Part shown: piece by piece, positions 28,546 through 37,290 of the stretch
Position numbering within the stretch: the first letter of the stretch is position 1
Layout of the letters: each line of letters begins with the position of its first letter
Assembly: GCF_000733775.1 (NCBI RefSeq)
Contig: NZ_JPOE01000002.1
Location: 1,364,001-1,428,000, forward strand
Length of the DNA stretch: 64,000 nucleotides
From: Thiomonas sp. FB-Cd
GTDB lineage: Bacteria > Pseudomonadota > Gammaproteobacteria > Burkholderiales > Burkholderiaceae_C
Direction of reading: 5' to 3'
Made by a program: the position numbers and the translations under genes
The notes under the pieces: generated by a model
Told to the model about the DNA's origin: nothing
The model's input: the letters and a program-made list of their open reading frames with translations, nothing else
Databases searched by the model: none

Positions 28546-29102
28546 CAGAAGGGCGAACTGGCCAACGTTCCTGTCCTTTTTGAAACGCTCAGGTGTCTGA
28601 TGGCGTTGCACGCCTCCAGGATGGGCCTCAATGCGTCGCTGAACCCGCACGCAACCACACACAACCGCATGTCGTGATGATTGAGATCCCCGCGATCATC
28701 CCCTGGACCGCATATCGCGCCCGGCATCAGCGAATGTCTTCTCCACGACCGGCCGCCGCTCCTCAAAGTCCTTCCGCACGGGCCCCGCACCGATCGCCTG
28801 CTGCCGCAACAAACCGGCTTTGAGCATGCACGCCGCTGCGCGCACGTTCGCGTTTCCGCCTTCGGGGGCTCCGACCGCATGGTCAGGCAGCAATTGGCCA
28901 TGCGAAATGTGCGGTGCATGGCGATGGCGGTGGTAATAAGTGACGCCACATGCAATGATCGGCGATCCTGCCTAGTCGCGGTTCGCGGCACGCGCCCCTT
29001 GCCAGGCAAATAGGATGCGTTACTGCGATATCCGTGCACCATGCCCCGTGGACCGTTGCACCCGCAAGGCGTGGCGCTCTGACATTTTTAGGAGTTGGAG
29101 AC
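28546..29102. other. Region of unassigned remnants upstream of panE
   Basis: About 555 bases. A minus-strand frame at 28696-28893 (VRKDFEERRPVVEKTFADAG) has protein-like composition but no recognised family and no clear start. The rest is non-coding. The region probably contains debris from the deletion that truncated IS copy B3. GGAG before 29103 serves panE. Confidence 0.4.
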
Positions 29103-30035
29103 ATGAAAATCCTGATTCTTGGTGCAGGTGGCATCGGAGGCTATTTCGGTACGCAACTCGTACGCGCTGGTGCCGACGTCACCTTCCTGGTACGTCCGAA
29201 GCGAAAACATCTCATCGACCGCGACGGCTTGCGCATCGAGACGCCACGGGGCGATTTCACGGTGCATCCGCGCACGGTGACCGCTGCCGAGGTGGCGCCG
29301 ATCTATGACCTCGTGATTCTGGCGCCCAAGGCCTACGACCTTGAAGATGCGCTTGCATCCGTGTCCAGGGCGCAGGGCCATGCCGTCTTCTTGCCCTTGC
29401 TGAACGGGATCAGCCATCTGGCTACGCTGGACCAAAGGTTCGGCAGGCAACGGGTCATGGGCGGAGTGGCCCATATCGCCGCCATGATCACCGCATCCGG
29501 CGCAATCAAGCAGCTCACCGATCTACAGAGCCTGACAGTCGGGCCCCGCGATGCAGCGCATGAAGTCTTGGCGCGCGCCTTTGCCGAATCGTGCAAAGGC
29601 GCAGCCTTCGACTGCCGATACACGGACGACATCGAGCAGGCCTTGTGGGATAAATGGGTCTTTTTGGCGACGCTTGCCGGCATGACAACCGTCTGCCAGG
29701 GTTCTGTTGGCGAGATCATGGCCACCCCGTACGGCGAAGCTCTGACGCGCCAAATGTTCGCTGAATGTTGTGCCGTAGCGCGCGAAAGCGGCCATCCCAT
29801 TGGGCGAGCCGCCGCCGACAAATCGGTACGCATGCTCACGCAACAAGGATCGACCTTCACGGCATCGATGCTTCGGGATCTTCAAGCAGGGCAACAAACC
29901 GAGCACGAACACATCCTGGGCGCCATGGCTCAACGCGGGATGGAGCGGGGATTACCGATGGATCTGATCCGGTTGGCCCACACCCACATGGCGGTGCGGG
30001 CCGGGCAATTGTCTCGGCAATCCCATTCCGTTTAA
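29103..30035 (+). CDS. 2-dehydropantoate 2-reductase family protein (ketopantoate reductase, ApbA/PanE-like)
   Basis: NADPH-dependent reductase of 310 residues. The Rossmann motif MKILILGAGGIGGYFGTQLVRAG opens the protein. The C-terminal domain shows the catalytic lysine region (WDKWVFLATLAGMTTVCQGSVGEIM) near residue 185 and the QGSTFTASMLRDLQAGQQTEHEHILG pattern (Ser, Asp, Glu) near 255, as in PanE/ApbA. Its role would be pantothenate synthesis, though many paralogues of this family act on other 2-oxo acids, so the symbol is not assigned. The ATG at 29103 follows GGAG. It is monocistronic. Confidence 0.88.
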   Translation: MKILILGAGGIGGYFGTQLVRAGADVTFLVRPKRKHLIDRDGLRIETPRGDFTVHPRTVTAAEVAPIYDLVILAPKAYDLEDALASVSRAQGHAVFLPLLNGISHLATLDQRFGRQRVMGGVAHIAAMITASGAIKQLTDLQSLTVGPRDAAHEVLARAFAESCKGAAFDCRYTDDIEQALWDKWVFLATLAGMTTVCQGSVGEIMATPYGEALTRQMFAECCAVARESGHPIGRAAADKSVRMLTQQGSTFTASMLRDLQAGQQTEHEHILGAMAQRGMERGLPMDLIRLAHTHMAVRAGQLSRQSHSV

Positions 30036-30320
30036 GGCCTTCAGCGTTTTGGTCTTTTGGCTGCTGACAACGCGCGGCGGCCGATACGCGCAAGCGATGA
30101 GAACTGCGGCGCACGGCTCTGGTTTTCCCCCGTTGTGCAGTCAGTTTGCACCAACGACAGGTCCTTTAGGAGGCGACTACCTCCACTTGTCCGCGCGCAC
30201 GGGGCGCGCTCAGGTTGGTTCGTTACGGGTCTCGGGCATGGCCAACATGGCGATGGCCGTGATGATGCTTGCGATCGTCACATACCACGCCGGCGCAACC
30301 GCGTTGCCGGTCGCATGGTT

Positions 30321-31623
30321 GACTGCTCCCCTCCCTAAAGGGAGGAGATTCCCACTTCACAGAGTCCAGCCCATGCCGCTTTACAGCGAGACGGGACTTA
30401 CAGCCTCTCCATGGGCTGACACCGCAAGTCCTGCGGCCAAGACGTTGCGCGCGGCGTTGATGTCGCGGTCGTGGGTCGTGCCACACTCTGGGCAAGCCCA
30501 GGTGCGCACGCACAGCGGCATCGTCGTCTTGGTGTGGCCGCACACGGAGCATCGCTTGCTGGATGGATACCAGCGATCGATGCCGATCAATGTGCGCCCG
30601 TACCACTGCGCTTTGTACTCGAGCTGCCTGACAAACTCCGCCCAGCTGGCGTCGCTGATGGATTTCGCCAGGCTGCGGTTGCGCTGCATGTTCGACACGG
30701 ACAGCGTCTCGACGGCGATCACTTGGTTTTCGCTGATCAGTCGGGTCGAGAGCTTGTGCAGGAAGTCCCTGCGCGCGTCCGTGATGTGCGCATGCAGCGC
30801 AGCAACTTTCAACTTCAACTTCGCCCGGTTCTTCGATCCGAGCTTGGCTCGCGCCATGCGGCGCTGCCATTTCGCAAGTCCAGATTCGTTCTTGCGAAAG
30901 GTTTTCGGGGATGCGATCTTCTCGCCATTCGAGAGGACCGCGAAATGGGTGAGCCCCAGGTCGATGCCGACCCGCGACTCGACGGCTGGCTTGCTCGCCA
31001 CGGCGTCGTCGCACAGCATCGAGGCGAAGTACCGACCGGCCGCATCCCTGGAGATGGTCACGGTCGTGAGCTTGGCCGCCTGTGGCAAGGTGCGCGACCA
31101 GCGGATGTCCAGCGGCGTGTCCATCTTCGCCAGACGCAACTCGCGCCGGCCCGCGTCCCACCGGAATGCGCTGGTGGTGTACTCGGCCGCCTGCGGCCCG
31201 TCCTTGCGCTTGAAGGACGGGTACCGGGCTCGCTTGGCGAAGAAGTTCGAGAACGCGGTGTTCAGGTGCCGCAGCGCCTGCTGCACGGGCACGCTGCTGA
31301 CTTCGTTCAGCCACGCATGCTCGGGCGTCTTTTTCAGCGCAGTCAGCGCGGCGGAGGTTTCGTGGTAGCCCACGCGCTCCTGGCGCTGCATCCAGGCGTC
31401 GCTGCGCAGTCGCAGCATGTGGTTGTAAGCGAAGCGTGCGCACCCGAAGGTTCGAGCCAGTGCGTCAACTTGCTCGGGCGTCGGGTAGAAGCGAAAGCGA
31501 TAGGCGCGCTTGACCTGCATGCCTCACATGCTATGCGTTTTCCGTGTAACTTGTCAACACAGCACCGATCTTCGATCGGCGCTCCTTTCCTCCCCACCCT
31601 AAACGGCGGGGTTTCTCGGAACG
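30321..31623 (-). mobile_element. tnpB-only IS200/IS605-family element, family C
   Basis: Boundaries are fixed by the host reading frame: host codon ATC ends at 31624 and host codon AAC resumes at 30320, so the element is 30321-31623 (1303 bases; one or two bases could be shifted). The left end carries CCCCGCCGTTTAGGGTGGGG and the right end CTCCCTTTAGGGAGGGGAG, hairpins typical of this family. There is no target duplication. The flank in front of the left end is GGCTCATC, unlike the TTGAA used by family B. Confidence 0.9.
30381..31520 (-). CDS. tnpB: TnpB endonuclease, family C
   Basis: A 379-residue TnpB with intact RuvC-like residues: D187 in GIDLGLTHF, E271 in AVETLSVSNM and D353 in DRDINAARN. 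The zinc ribbon has C324, C327, C343 and C346. It starts MQVKRAYRFRFYPTPEQ, a standard TnpB N-terminus. It is only distantly related to families A and B of this window. The gene lies in the same orientation as the interrupted transporter. No tnpA is present in the element. Confidence 0.93.
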   Translation of the reverse strand: MQVKRAYRFRFYPTPEQVDALARTFGCARFAYNHMLRLRSDAWMQRQERVGYHETSAALTALKKTPEHAWLNEVSSVPVQQALRHLNTAFSNFFAKRARYPSFKRKDGPQAAEYTTSAFRWDAGRRELRLAKMDTPLDIRWSRTLPQAAKLTTVTISRDAAGRYFASMLCDDAVASKPAVESRVGIDLGLTHFAVLSNGEKIASPKTFRKNESGLAKWQRRMARAKLGSKNRAKLKLKVAALHAHITDARRDFLHKLSTRLISENQVIAVETLSVSNMQRNRSLAKSISDASWAEFVRQLEYKAQWYGRTLIGIDRWYPSSKRCSVCGHTKTTMPLCVRTWACPECGTTHDRDINAARNVLAAGLAVSAHGEAVSPVSL

Positions 31624-32913
31624 GATGAGCCAGGTGATGATGAACTGTGTCGTTCCACCAAAAATCGAAACGCCCACTGCATAGGCCACGCCGAGGCCGA
31701 GCGCACGATGTCGGCGAGCAAATGCCTCGGGAATTGCGACAAGGGATGCCGCACCGCTGATTGCGGTAAGTGCGGCCAGGAACGCGCTGACCAGCACCAG
31801 TGTGAGAGCCGTCGGTACCGCATTCAGCAGCAGGAAAGCCGGCACCGTCGCGACCGCAGCCACCACGCGCGGCCAAACCATGATGGGCTTGCGCCCATAT
31901 CGATCACACAGCCAGCCGCCGACGATCGAAAATACCAATGTGAACAGGCCAACCGCCACGGTCGCCCCCATCGCGACGGCCGCTGGCATCTTGAGCGTCG
32001 TGATCGCATAGGTGGTCATGTAGTTGCCGACGTAGGTCGAGACGGTGCCACCAAGAATCACTCCAACGGCAATGATGACCAGCTTGCCTGGCGCCTTGCT
32101 CGCACGGCGGCTTGGTGCCGTGTGCGCGCTTGGGCGGGCATGGAGCGTCTCCGGCATCGCGCGCCGCATGTACACGGCAAGGGGTACGATCAGCAGACCG
32201 ATCAGGAACGGCACACGCCATCCCCATGCGAGCATGGCCGCGTGGCTCAGCACCCGGCTGAACAGGACGCCCATGAGGCCAGCGACCAGGATTCCCGCTC
32301 CCTGGCTGCCAAGCTGCCAGCTCGCGTACAAGCCGCGTTTCCCCGCTGGCGCCGATTCCACGAGGAATGCGCTTGAGGGGCCGATCTCGCCGCCCAGCGC
32401 AAGGCCCTGCAGCAGTCGCGCGATGACCACGATCACCGGAGCGGCGATGCCGATGCTCGAGAACGACGGCGTCAACGCCACACCCAGGGTGCCAGCTGTC
32501 ATCAGCACGATGGTCACAATCAGGCTCGCGCGCCGGCCGACGCGATCGCCCATGAGGCCGAACACAACGCCGCCGAGCGGACGAGCAAGAAATCCGATAC
32601 CGAACACGCCGACCGACATGAGCAGGCTTACGTAGGCGGTGTGCTCAGGGAAAAGGCTTTTGCCGATGTACACGGCGGAAAACGCATAGATAACGAAGTC
32701 GTAAAACTCAAGGGCATTGCCTGCGACGGCCGCGGCAACCACGGACCGCGTCGCAACAACCGCATTGCCAATTTCGCCTACGCCATCGCGGTAGACATAT
32801 GCCATTTCGGGCGTTGTTGCACTCATCTTGCTGTCTCCTCTTGTCTTGTGTTGTCAAGTTTTCGGGCCTGCAGGACGCAAAGCGCCAGCTTGGCTCACCG
32901 CAGGTTCATTTCA

Positions 32914-34110
32914 TTACGGGCTGTGCTGGACAAGAAAGCGTTCTGCCAGATGGGTCCAGAACGCAGCGCCGACAGGCAAAATGTCGTCGTTGAAGTCGTA
33001 ACCTCGGTTGTGCACCATGCACACGGGTGCAGCGCCACTTTCATCACCGTTGCCGATTAGGACATAGCTCCCTGGAATCTTTTCCAACATGAATGCAAAG
33101 TCCTCGCTACCGGTTAGTGCCGGGCCTTGCAGGGTCACGTTGGCCGAGCCAAGCAATTCGATCGCGATCTGGCGCGCAAAGTCCGTCTGTGCCACGTCGT
33201 TGACCAAGACCGAGTAGCCTTCGCGCCAATCGATGTGAGCCTCGACGCCAAAGCTCTGCGCCTGCGCCTGAACGAGTTCATGCAGACGACGCCGGAGCAG
33301 CTCACGCACTTGATGGTCGAGACTGCGCACGCTGATCTCCATCACGGAGTCCTGCGCAATCACGTTGTTCGCCCTTCCCGCGTGCAGCGCACCGACCGTG
33401 ATGACCGCCATGGCCAGTGGGTCGACGTTGCGCGCAACGATCGTTTGAAGCGCCATGACGATGCTCGATGCGGCAACCACGGGATCGCGTGCGTGGTGCG
33501 GCATCGCCCCATGCCCGCCGATTCCCGTCAAGGTCACCGTGGCGTAGTCGCTCGATGCCATACTCGCGCCATCGCGCAGAACCAGGTGCCCGCGGCTGAT
33601 ACCCGGCATGTTGTGCATCGCGAAAATTGCGTCACACGGGTAGCGATCGAAAAGGCCATCCGCGATCATCCGACGCGCACCGGCACCCCCTTCCTCAGCC
33701 GGCTGGAAGATCAGGTGCAGCGTGCCATCGATCAAGCCACGCTGCGCGACATGGTGAGCCGCGGCCAAGAGCATGGCCGTATGCCCGTCGTGCCCACATG
33801 CATGCATGACACCTTTGTGGCAACTTGCGTAGCTCTTTCCGGTGCCCTCCTGGATCGGCAGCGCATCCATATCGGCGCGAATGCCAAGGCGCCGCACGCC
33901 CTTGCCCAACTGCAAGCGTGCGACGACGCCTGTCTTGCCCACTCCAGTCTCGACTTCGTAGCCCCATTGGCGCAGGCGCTCGGCGACCAGCGCGGAAGTG
34001 CGGTGCTCGGCGAACGCCAACTCCGGATGGCGGTGGATGTCCCGGCGAAGCTCGACAAATTCGGCGAAGTTTCCCGGCCTCTCCAGGAGTGCATTTAGGA
34101 CATCGGACAT
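32914..34110 (-). CDS. M20-family amidohydrolase (hippurate hydrolase/aminoacylase-like)
   Basis: Zinc-dependent amidohydrolase of 398 residues that in this family removes acyl groups from N-acyl amino acids such as hippurate or indole-acetyl amino acids. The metal sites are visible: HACGHDGHTAMLL near residue 105, FQPAEEGGAGARRMI near 138, HNMPG near 168 and the TGSEDFAFM segment near 345. The dimerisation domain is present (IGGHGAMPHHARDPV). The start ATG at 34110 is 113 bases from a divergent LysR gene. The next gene is the split MHS transporter, so the set looks like uptake and hydrolysis of one N-acyl compound. Confidence 0.9.
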   Translation of the reverse strand: MSDVLNALLERPGNFAEFVELRRDIHRHPELAFAEHRTSALVAERLRQWGYEVETGVGKTGVVARLQLGKGVRRLGIRADMDALPIQEGTGKSYASCHKGVMHACGHDGHTAMLLAAAHHVAQRGLIDGTLHLIFQPAEEGGAGARRMIADGLFDRYPCDAIFAMHNMPGISRGHLVLRDGASMASSDYATVTLTGIGGHGAMPHHARDPVVAASSIVMALQTIVARNVDPLAMAVITVGALHAGRANNVIAQDSVMEISVRSLDHQVRELLRRRLHELVQAQAQSFGVEAHIDWREGYSVLVNDVAQTDFARQIAIELLGSANVTLQGPALTGSEDFAFMLEKIPGSYVLIGNGDESGAAPVCMVHNRGYDFNDDILPVGAAFWTHLAERFLVQHSP

Positions 34111-34160
34111 TCGTCACGCTCTCGCGGTAAGGGGAACATGGCACTCAATTTAGGCTTGAA

Positions 34161-34186
34161 AAATACATGCGTCCAATGCATTATTT
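34161..34186. promoter_or_regulatory. Candidate LysR operator between lysR and M20 gene
   Basis: The dyad AAATACATGC (34161-34170) and GCATTATTT (34178-34186) surrounds GTCCAAT in the middle of the 113-base divergent intergenic region. Position and symmetry fit an autoregulatory LysR site that also controls the amidohydrolase/transporter unit. Confidence 0.45.
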
Positions 34187-34223
34187 GCACATCTTCGATA
34201 CCTTTTAGGAATGGACTGGACCG

Positions 34224-35105
34224 ATGCAGCTCGCACAATTGCGCCATTTTGTGGGTCTTGCCGAGTTCAACTCCTTCAGCAAGGCGGCGAAGGCTTTGTT
34301 CATCACGCAGCCCGCACTGAGCCGAAGCATCCGCGCACTGGAGACCGAACTGGGCTTCGCGCTGTTCGACCGCGTTGGCCACCGCATCGAACTCACATCC
34401 TTTGGCGGCGATGTGCTTGAGCGCGCGCGGCAGCTTCTGGACGATGCGCGGGAAATTGGCGAGATGGGTGCCAAGCTGCGCGGCGGCTCTTCCGGACGAC
34501 TGCGCGTCGGCCTCGGCTCCGGGCCCGGCGCCTTCCTGACCAGGCCGTTGCTGGTGGAGTTCGCGGCGCGACATCGTTCAATGCGCCTCGAGATCGCGCG
34601 AGGCATGACCGAACTCCTGCTGCAACGCCTGCGGGCACGCACACTGGATGCGCTCGTCGTGGATCTGCTTTCAGTGCCGCCTGCCAGCGATCTTCACATT
34701 GACAGGCTGATTGGCATGCGCGGCGCCTTCCTGTGTCGCCCCAAGCATCCGTTGTCTCGGCACCGGCGCGTGTCGTTCGAACAGATTGTGGGCTATCCAA
34801 TTGCATCCACGCCCCTGAGCGACGATATCGCTCGCCTGTTAATGCAGCGCTACGGGCCGCGCGCGCATCCCGATGACCTGGTCACGCTGCGCGGCGACGA
34901 ACTGCCCAGCCTGGTTGAAGTGTCCCTCCTCAGCGATGCCATCTTGCTGGCAGTGCGCGCGGTGGCGCCCGGGCTGCACGAGTTGCCCATGGATCCCCCA
35001 CTTGGCGGCAGCGCGCGCTTCGGCCTTGTCACGCTCGCCGGCAGGACCCCGGCACCGACAATACAGCTTCTGCATCAGGTCATGCAGGACCATCTTCACG
35101 ACTGA
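34224..35105 (+). CDS. LysR-family transcriptional regulator (of M20/MHS unit)
   Basis: A 293-residue LysR-type regulator. The winged helix-turn-helix is MQLAQLRHFVGLAEFNSFSK...AAKALFITQPALSRSIRALETELG at residues 1-50, followed by the linker helix and a periplasmic-binding-like effector domain. It is divergent from the M20 amidohydrolase gene, so it very likely controls that gene and the transporter in response to their substrate. Its stop codon touches the next open frame (TGAATG at 35103), so the downstream channel gene may be co-transcribed. Confidence 0.92.
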   Translation: MQLAQLRHFVGLAEFNSFSKAAKALFITQPALSRSIRALETELGFALFDRVGHRIELTSFGGDVLERARQLLDDAREIGEMGAKLRGGSSGRLRVGLGSGPGAFLTRPLLVEFAARHRSMRLEIARGMTELLLQRLRARTLDALVVDLLSVPPASDLHIDRLIGMRGAFLCRPKHPLSRHRRVSFEQIVGYPIASTPLSDDIARLLMQRYGPRAHPDDLVTLRGDELPSLVEVSLLSDAILLAVRAVAPGLHELPMDPPLGGSARFGLVTLAGRTPAPTIQLLHQVMQDHLHD

Positions 35106-35156
35106 ATGCTGACCCCGACGCCGGCGTCGGATGATTTTTTATCTGGAGATTGCACC

Positions 35157-35774
35157 GTGTCCCATGGCTGGTTTGTGCTGCTCGATCTGCTCGGAACCTT
35201 CGCCTTCGCGGTGAGCGGTGCCACGGCATCGATCGAACGCCGCCTCGATCTGTTCGGCGTGGCAGTCGTGGCCTACGTCACAGCCTGTGGGGGCGGCATC
35301 GTGCGTGACCTCTGTCTGGGCTTCGTGCCACCGGCGGGAATTTCACAGTGGCGCTACGCAGCCCTGGCGATCCTTGCTGCCGCCATGTCAATATGGTCGC
35401 AGACGCTGATCCAGCGTCTGCGGCACCCGGTGATCTTCTTCGACGCCCTCGGACTTGGGTTTTTCGCCGTTGCGGGCGCCCACAAGGCCATGGTGATGAC
35501 CCACAATGTGGAAGTCTCCATCGTGCTTGGCGTCGTCACGGCAGTCGGCGGCGGCGTCATGCGTGACGTGCTGCTCAATCGCGTTCCAGTCATCCTGCAG
35601 CGGGAAATCTACGCACTGGCGGCACTCATTGGCGCTTGCGTGCAGGTGCTCGGGCAGGTGCGCGGATGGAACGTGATGCTCACCCCCTGGTTGGGCGCGG
35701 GCAGTTGCGCGCTGATCCGCTTTCTGTCGCTGCGGCGCCGCTGGAGTCTGCCTGTTTACGGCAAATCGCCATGA
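35157..35774 (+). CDS. UPF0126/TRIC-like membrane protein (trimeric cation channel family)
   Basis: A membrane protein of about 205 residues consisting of two related halves of three helices. The double motif is plain: FAVSGATASIERRLDLFGVAV and GGGIVRDLCLG in half one, FFDALGLGFFAVAGAHKAM and GGGVMRDVLLNRVPVIL in half two. Bacterial members are related to TRIC cation channels, and some act in glycine or nucleobase effects. The GTG at 35157 is preferred (GGAG upstream, family N-terminus at HGWFVLLDLLG); an in-frame ATG at 35106 abutting the lysR stop is an alternative. IS relic A2 begins 3 bases after its stop. Confidence 0.88.
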   Translation: MSHGWFVLLDLLGTFAFAVSGATASIERRLDLFGVAVVAYVTACGGGIVRDLCLGFVPPAGISQWRYAALAILAAAMSIWSQTLIQRLRHPVIFFDALGLGFFAVAGAHKAMVMTHNVEVSIVLGVVTAVGGGVMRDVLLNRVPVILQREIYALAALIGACVQVLGQVRGWNVMLTPWLGAGSCALIRFLSLRRRWSLPVYGKSP

Positions 35775-35777
35775 CCC

Positions 35778-36059
35778 GATGCGCGACAAGCCCCGCCGTT
35801 CAGGATGGGGAAGGGTAGCGCGGATGCCACGGGCATCCTTGTCAGACTTGCAGGGTGTTCTCTTGTGCTGTCTATGTATCCTGCAATGAAGGGCGGGACA
35901 CGCCCGGATCGCCTGCCAAGTGCGTGGTGCAGTTATGCTGCCAGCAACAGGAACCCACCGAAGCGACTCTTCCCGGCTCGATGCAGGGGTGAGCGCCGTA
36001 GGAATCTCTGCCCTTTCCGCGCAAGCGGTGGCGACAGCCAAGGGCGGTGAGGATGCCAA
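35778..36059 (+). mobile_element. Deletion derivative of family A element (MITE/PATE-like), copy A2
   Basis: A 282-base sequence that keeps both ends of element A1 but almost no tnpB. The left part matches the A1 left end, from GATGCGCG through the hairpin GGATGCC-ACG-GGCATCC up to the ATGAAG start of tnpB. After about 60 unrelated bases it matches the last codons of tnpB (CAGGAACCCACCGAAGCGAC) and the whole right end up to GGATGCCAA. The hairpins persist, so it could still be a substrate for a Y1 transposase. It probably arose by internal deletion of a full element. Confidence 0.85.
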
Positions 36060-36207
36060 ATGCGACCCTGCCCAGCCTGGCAGTAACGATCGCGCTGCTC
36101 CTGACGTGCACCGTGTCCTTGCATGCCACCGGTGTGGCGCGGGTGGCGCCGTCAGACGACAATGCGCTGCAGCACCCCTGAGCGAGGGCCGCGGCAGCGC
36201 GCGCCAG

Positions 36208-37245
36208 TCAGTCGCGCCGCTCGTAGACGCCAAGCTTTTGGTGCAGCGGCGACTCATCGGCGAGGAACAAAAAGGCGGGTGCGTCCGCGCTGCGGTTGCT
36301 GAGGGTCACCGGCGTGTAGCCCGGTGCGCAGCAGGTATCGGCTTCCTCCAGCGCGAAATGCTGCTCCAGCACATCCACGTCAACAGCGCCCTCGATCAGG
36401 TGATAGATCGCGGCGGGTGAGCGTGCCGGCAACGTGACGGTCTGGCCCGGGCGCAGCATCAGCGCATAAAAGCCCAGGATGTTCAGCGCGTGCGCACCGG
36501 TATGCGGATTGACGTAGGTGATCTGCACCACCTCCTCATGCGGCTCGGTGGCTGCCATCGTTTCCAGGGCCGCCCGGGCCTGCGCCCAGGGATAGCGCAA
36601 CATCGGATAGGCCGAGTTGCCGCGCTCGAACACCGGCGTGGGCAGCATGCCGCCTTGCGCCAAGCGGCGCTCGGATTCGCTCGACACAACCGGCTGGCGC
36701 GGGCCATCGACGTGGTAGGCGGCTTCCATGTAGTACACCAGCGGCAGGTCGAGAACGTCCAGCCAGACGACGGGCTCGGTGCCGTCGTGGCCATGCTCGT
36801 GCCACAGCCCCGTGGGAGTCAGGATGAGGTCGCCGCGCACCATCGCGCATTTCTCGCCTTCCACGGTCGTGTAGGCGCCCTCGCCTTCGACGATCATGCG
36901 CACGGCGTTTGGGGTGTGGCGATGCGACGGCGCCCATTCGCCGGGCAGCAACAGTTGCATGCCGAGATAGATGGCCGAGCTGGCCTGCATCTTCTCCAGC
37001 CCGTGGCCCGGGTTGGCCAGCACCAGGACGCGGCGCTCGGCCTTCTCGATCGGGGTGAGCTCACCCGCTCGCATCAGCAGCGGGCGCAAGGTCTTGTACT
37101 GCCACGACACGGGTTGTGTGCGCGGCCGCGGCTGATGCGGCGGCATGACTGCGCGCAGGCTGGGCCAAAGCGGCACCAGGTTGAGTTGCTGCAGGGATTC
37201 ACGATAGTCCAGGGGTAGATCCTCGAGTCGTCCGAGTTCTTTCAT
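36208..37245 (-). CDS. Gentisate 1,2-dioxygenase
   Basis: Opens the ring of gentisate (2,5-dihydroxybenzoate) with O2 to give maleylpyruvate; Fe(II)-dependent bicupin of 345 residues. The N-terminal cupin has the iron motif PSHRHTPNAVRMIVEGEGAYT near residue 105 with the partner LWHEHGHDGTEPVVWLDVLDLP near 148. The C-terminal cupin appears as NPHTGAHALNILGFYALML and AAIYHLIEGAVDVDV. The start is the ATG at 37245, 45 bases after the monooxygenase stop. With the upstream 3-hydroxybenzoate 6-monooxygenase it forms the first two steps of 3-hydroxybenzoate degradation. Confidence 0.95.
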   Translation of the reverse strand: MKELGRLEDLPLDYRESLQQLNLVPLWPSLRAVMPPHQPRPRTQPVSWQYKTLRPLLMRAGELTPIEKAERRVLVLANPGHGLEKMQASSAIYLGMQLLLPGEWAPSHRHTPNAVRMIVEGEGAYTTVEGEKCAMVRGDLILTPTGLWHEHGHDGTEPVVWLDVLDLPLVYYMEAAYHVDGPRQPVVSSESERRLAQGGMLPTPVFERGNSAYPMLRYPWAQARAALETMAATEPHEEVVQITYVNPHTGAHALNILGFYALMLRPGQTVTLPARSPAAIYHLIEGAVDVDVLEQHFALEEADTCCAPGYTPVTLSNRSADAPAFLFLADESPLHQKLGVYERRD

Positions 37246-37290
37246 GGGATTTCCTTGTTCTGTTGCAGAAAGCGCAGTTGGTGGATCCGG

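Larger units (their letters stand above)
30210..32826 (-). pseudogene. MHS-type MFS transporter split by tnpB element C
   Basis: Metabolite:H+ symporter of the major facilitator superfamily. The 5' part (32826 down to 31624, 401 codons) has the MHS marks GNALEFYDFVIYAF, the loop FGLMGDRVGRRASL and RLLQGLALGGEIG, and stops at FGGTTQFIITWLI. The missing end is on the other side of the element: 36 residues from 30320 down to 30210 (NHATGNAVAPAWYVTIASII, then TAIAMLAMPETRNEPT, stop). Joined, they give a normal 437-residue protein with 12 transmembrane segments. As it stands the product has 30 foreign residues after helix 11. The gene follows the LysR/M20 pair and probably imported the amidohydrolase's substrate or exported its product. 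Confidence 0.9.

Noticed and set aside
28696..28893. Minus-strand 65-codon frame upstream of panE as a gene
   Set aside because: No credible start, no recognised family, and it lies in debris next to a truncated IS copy.
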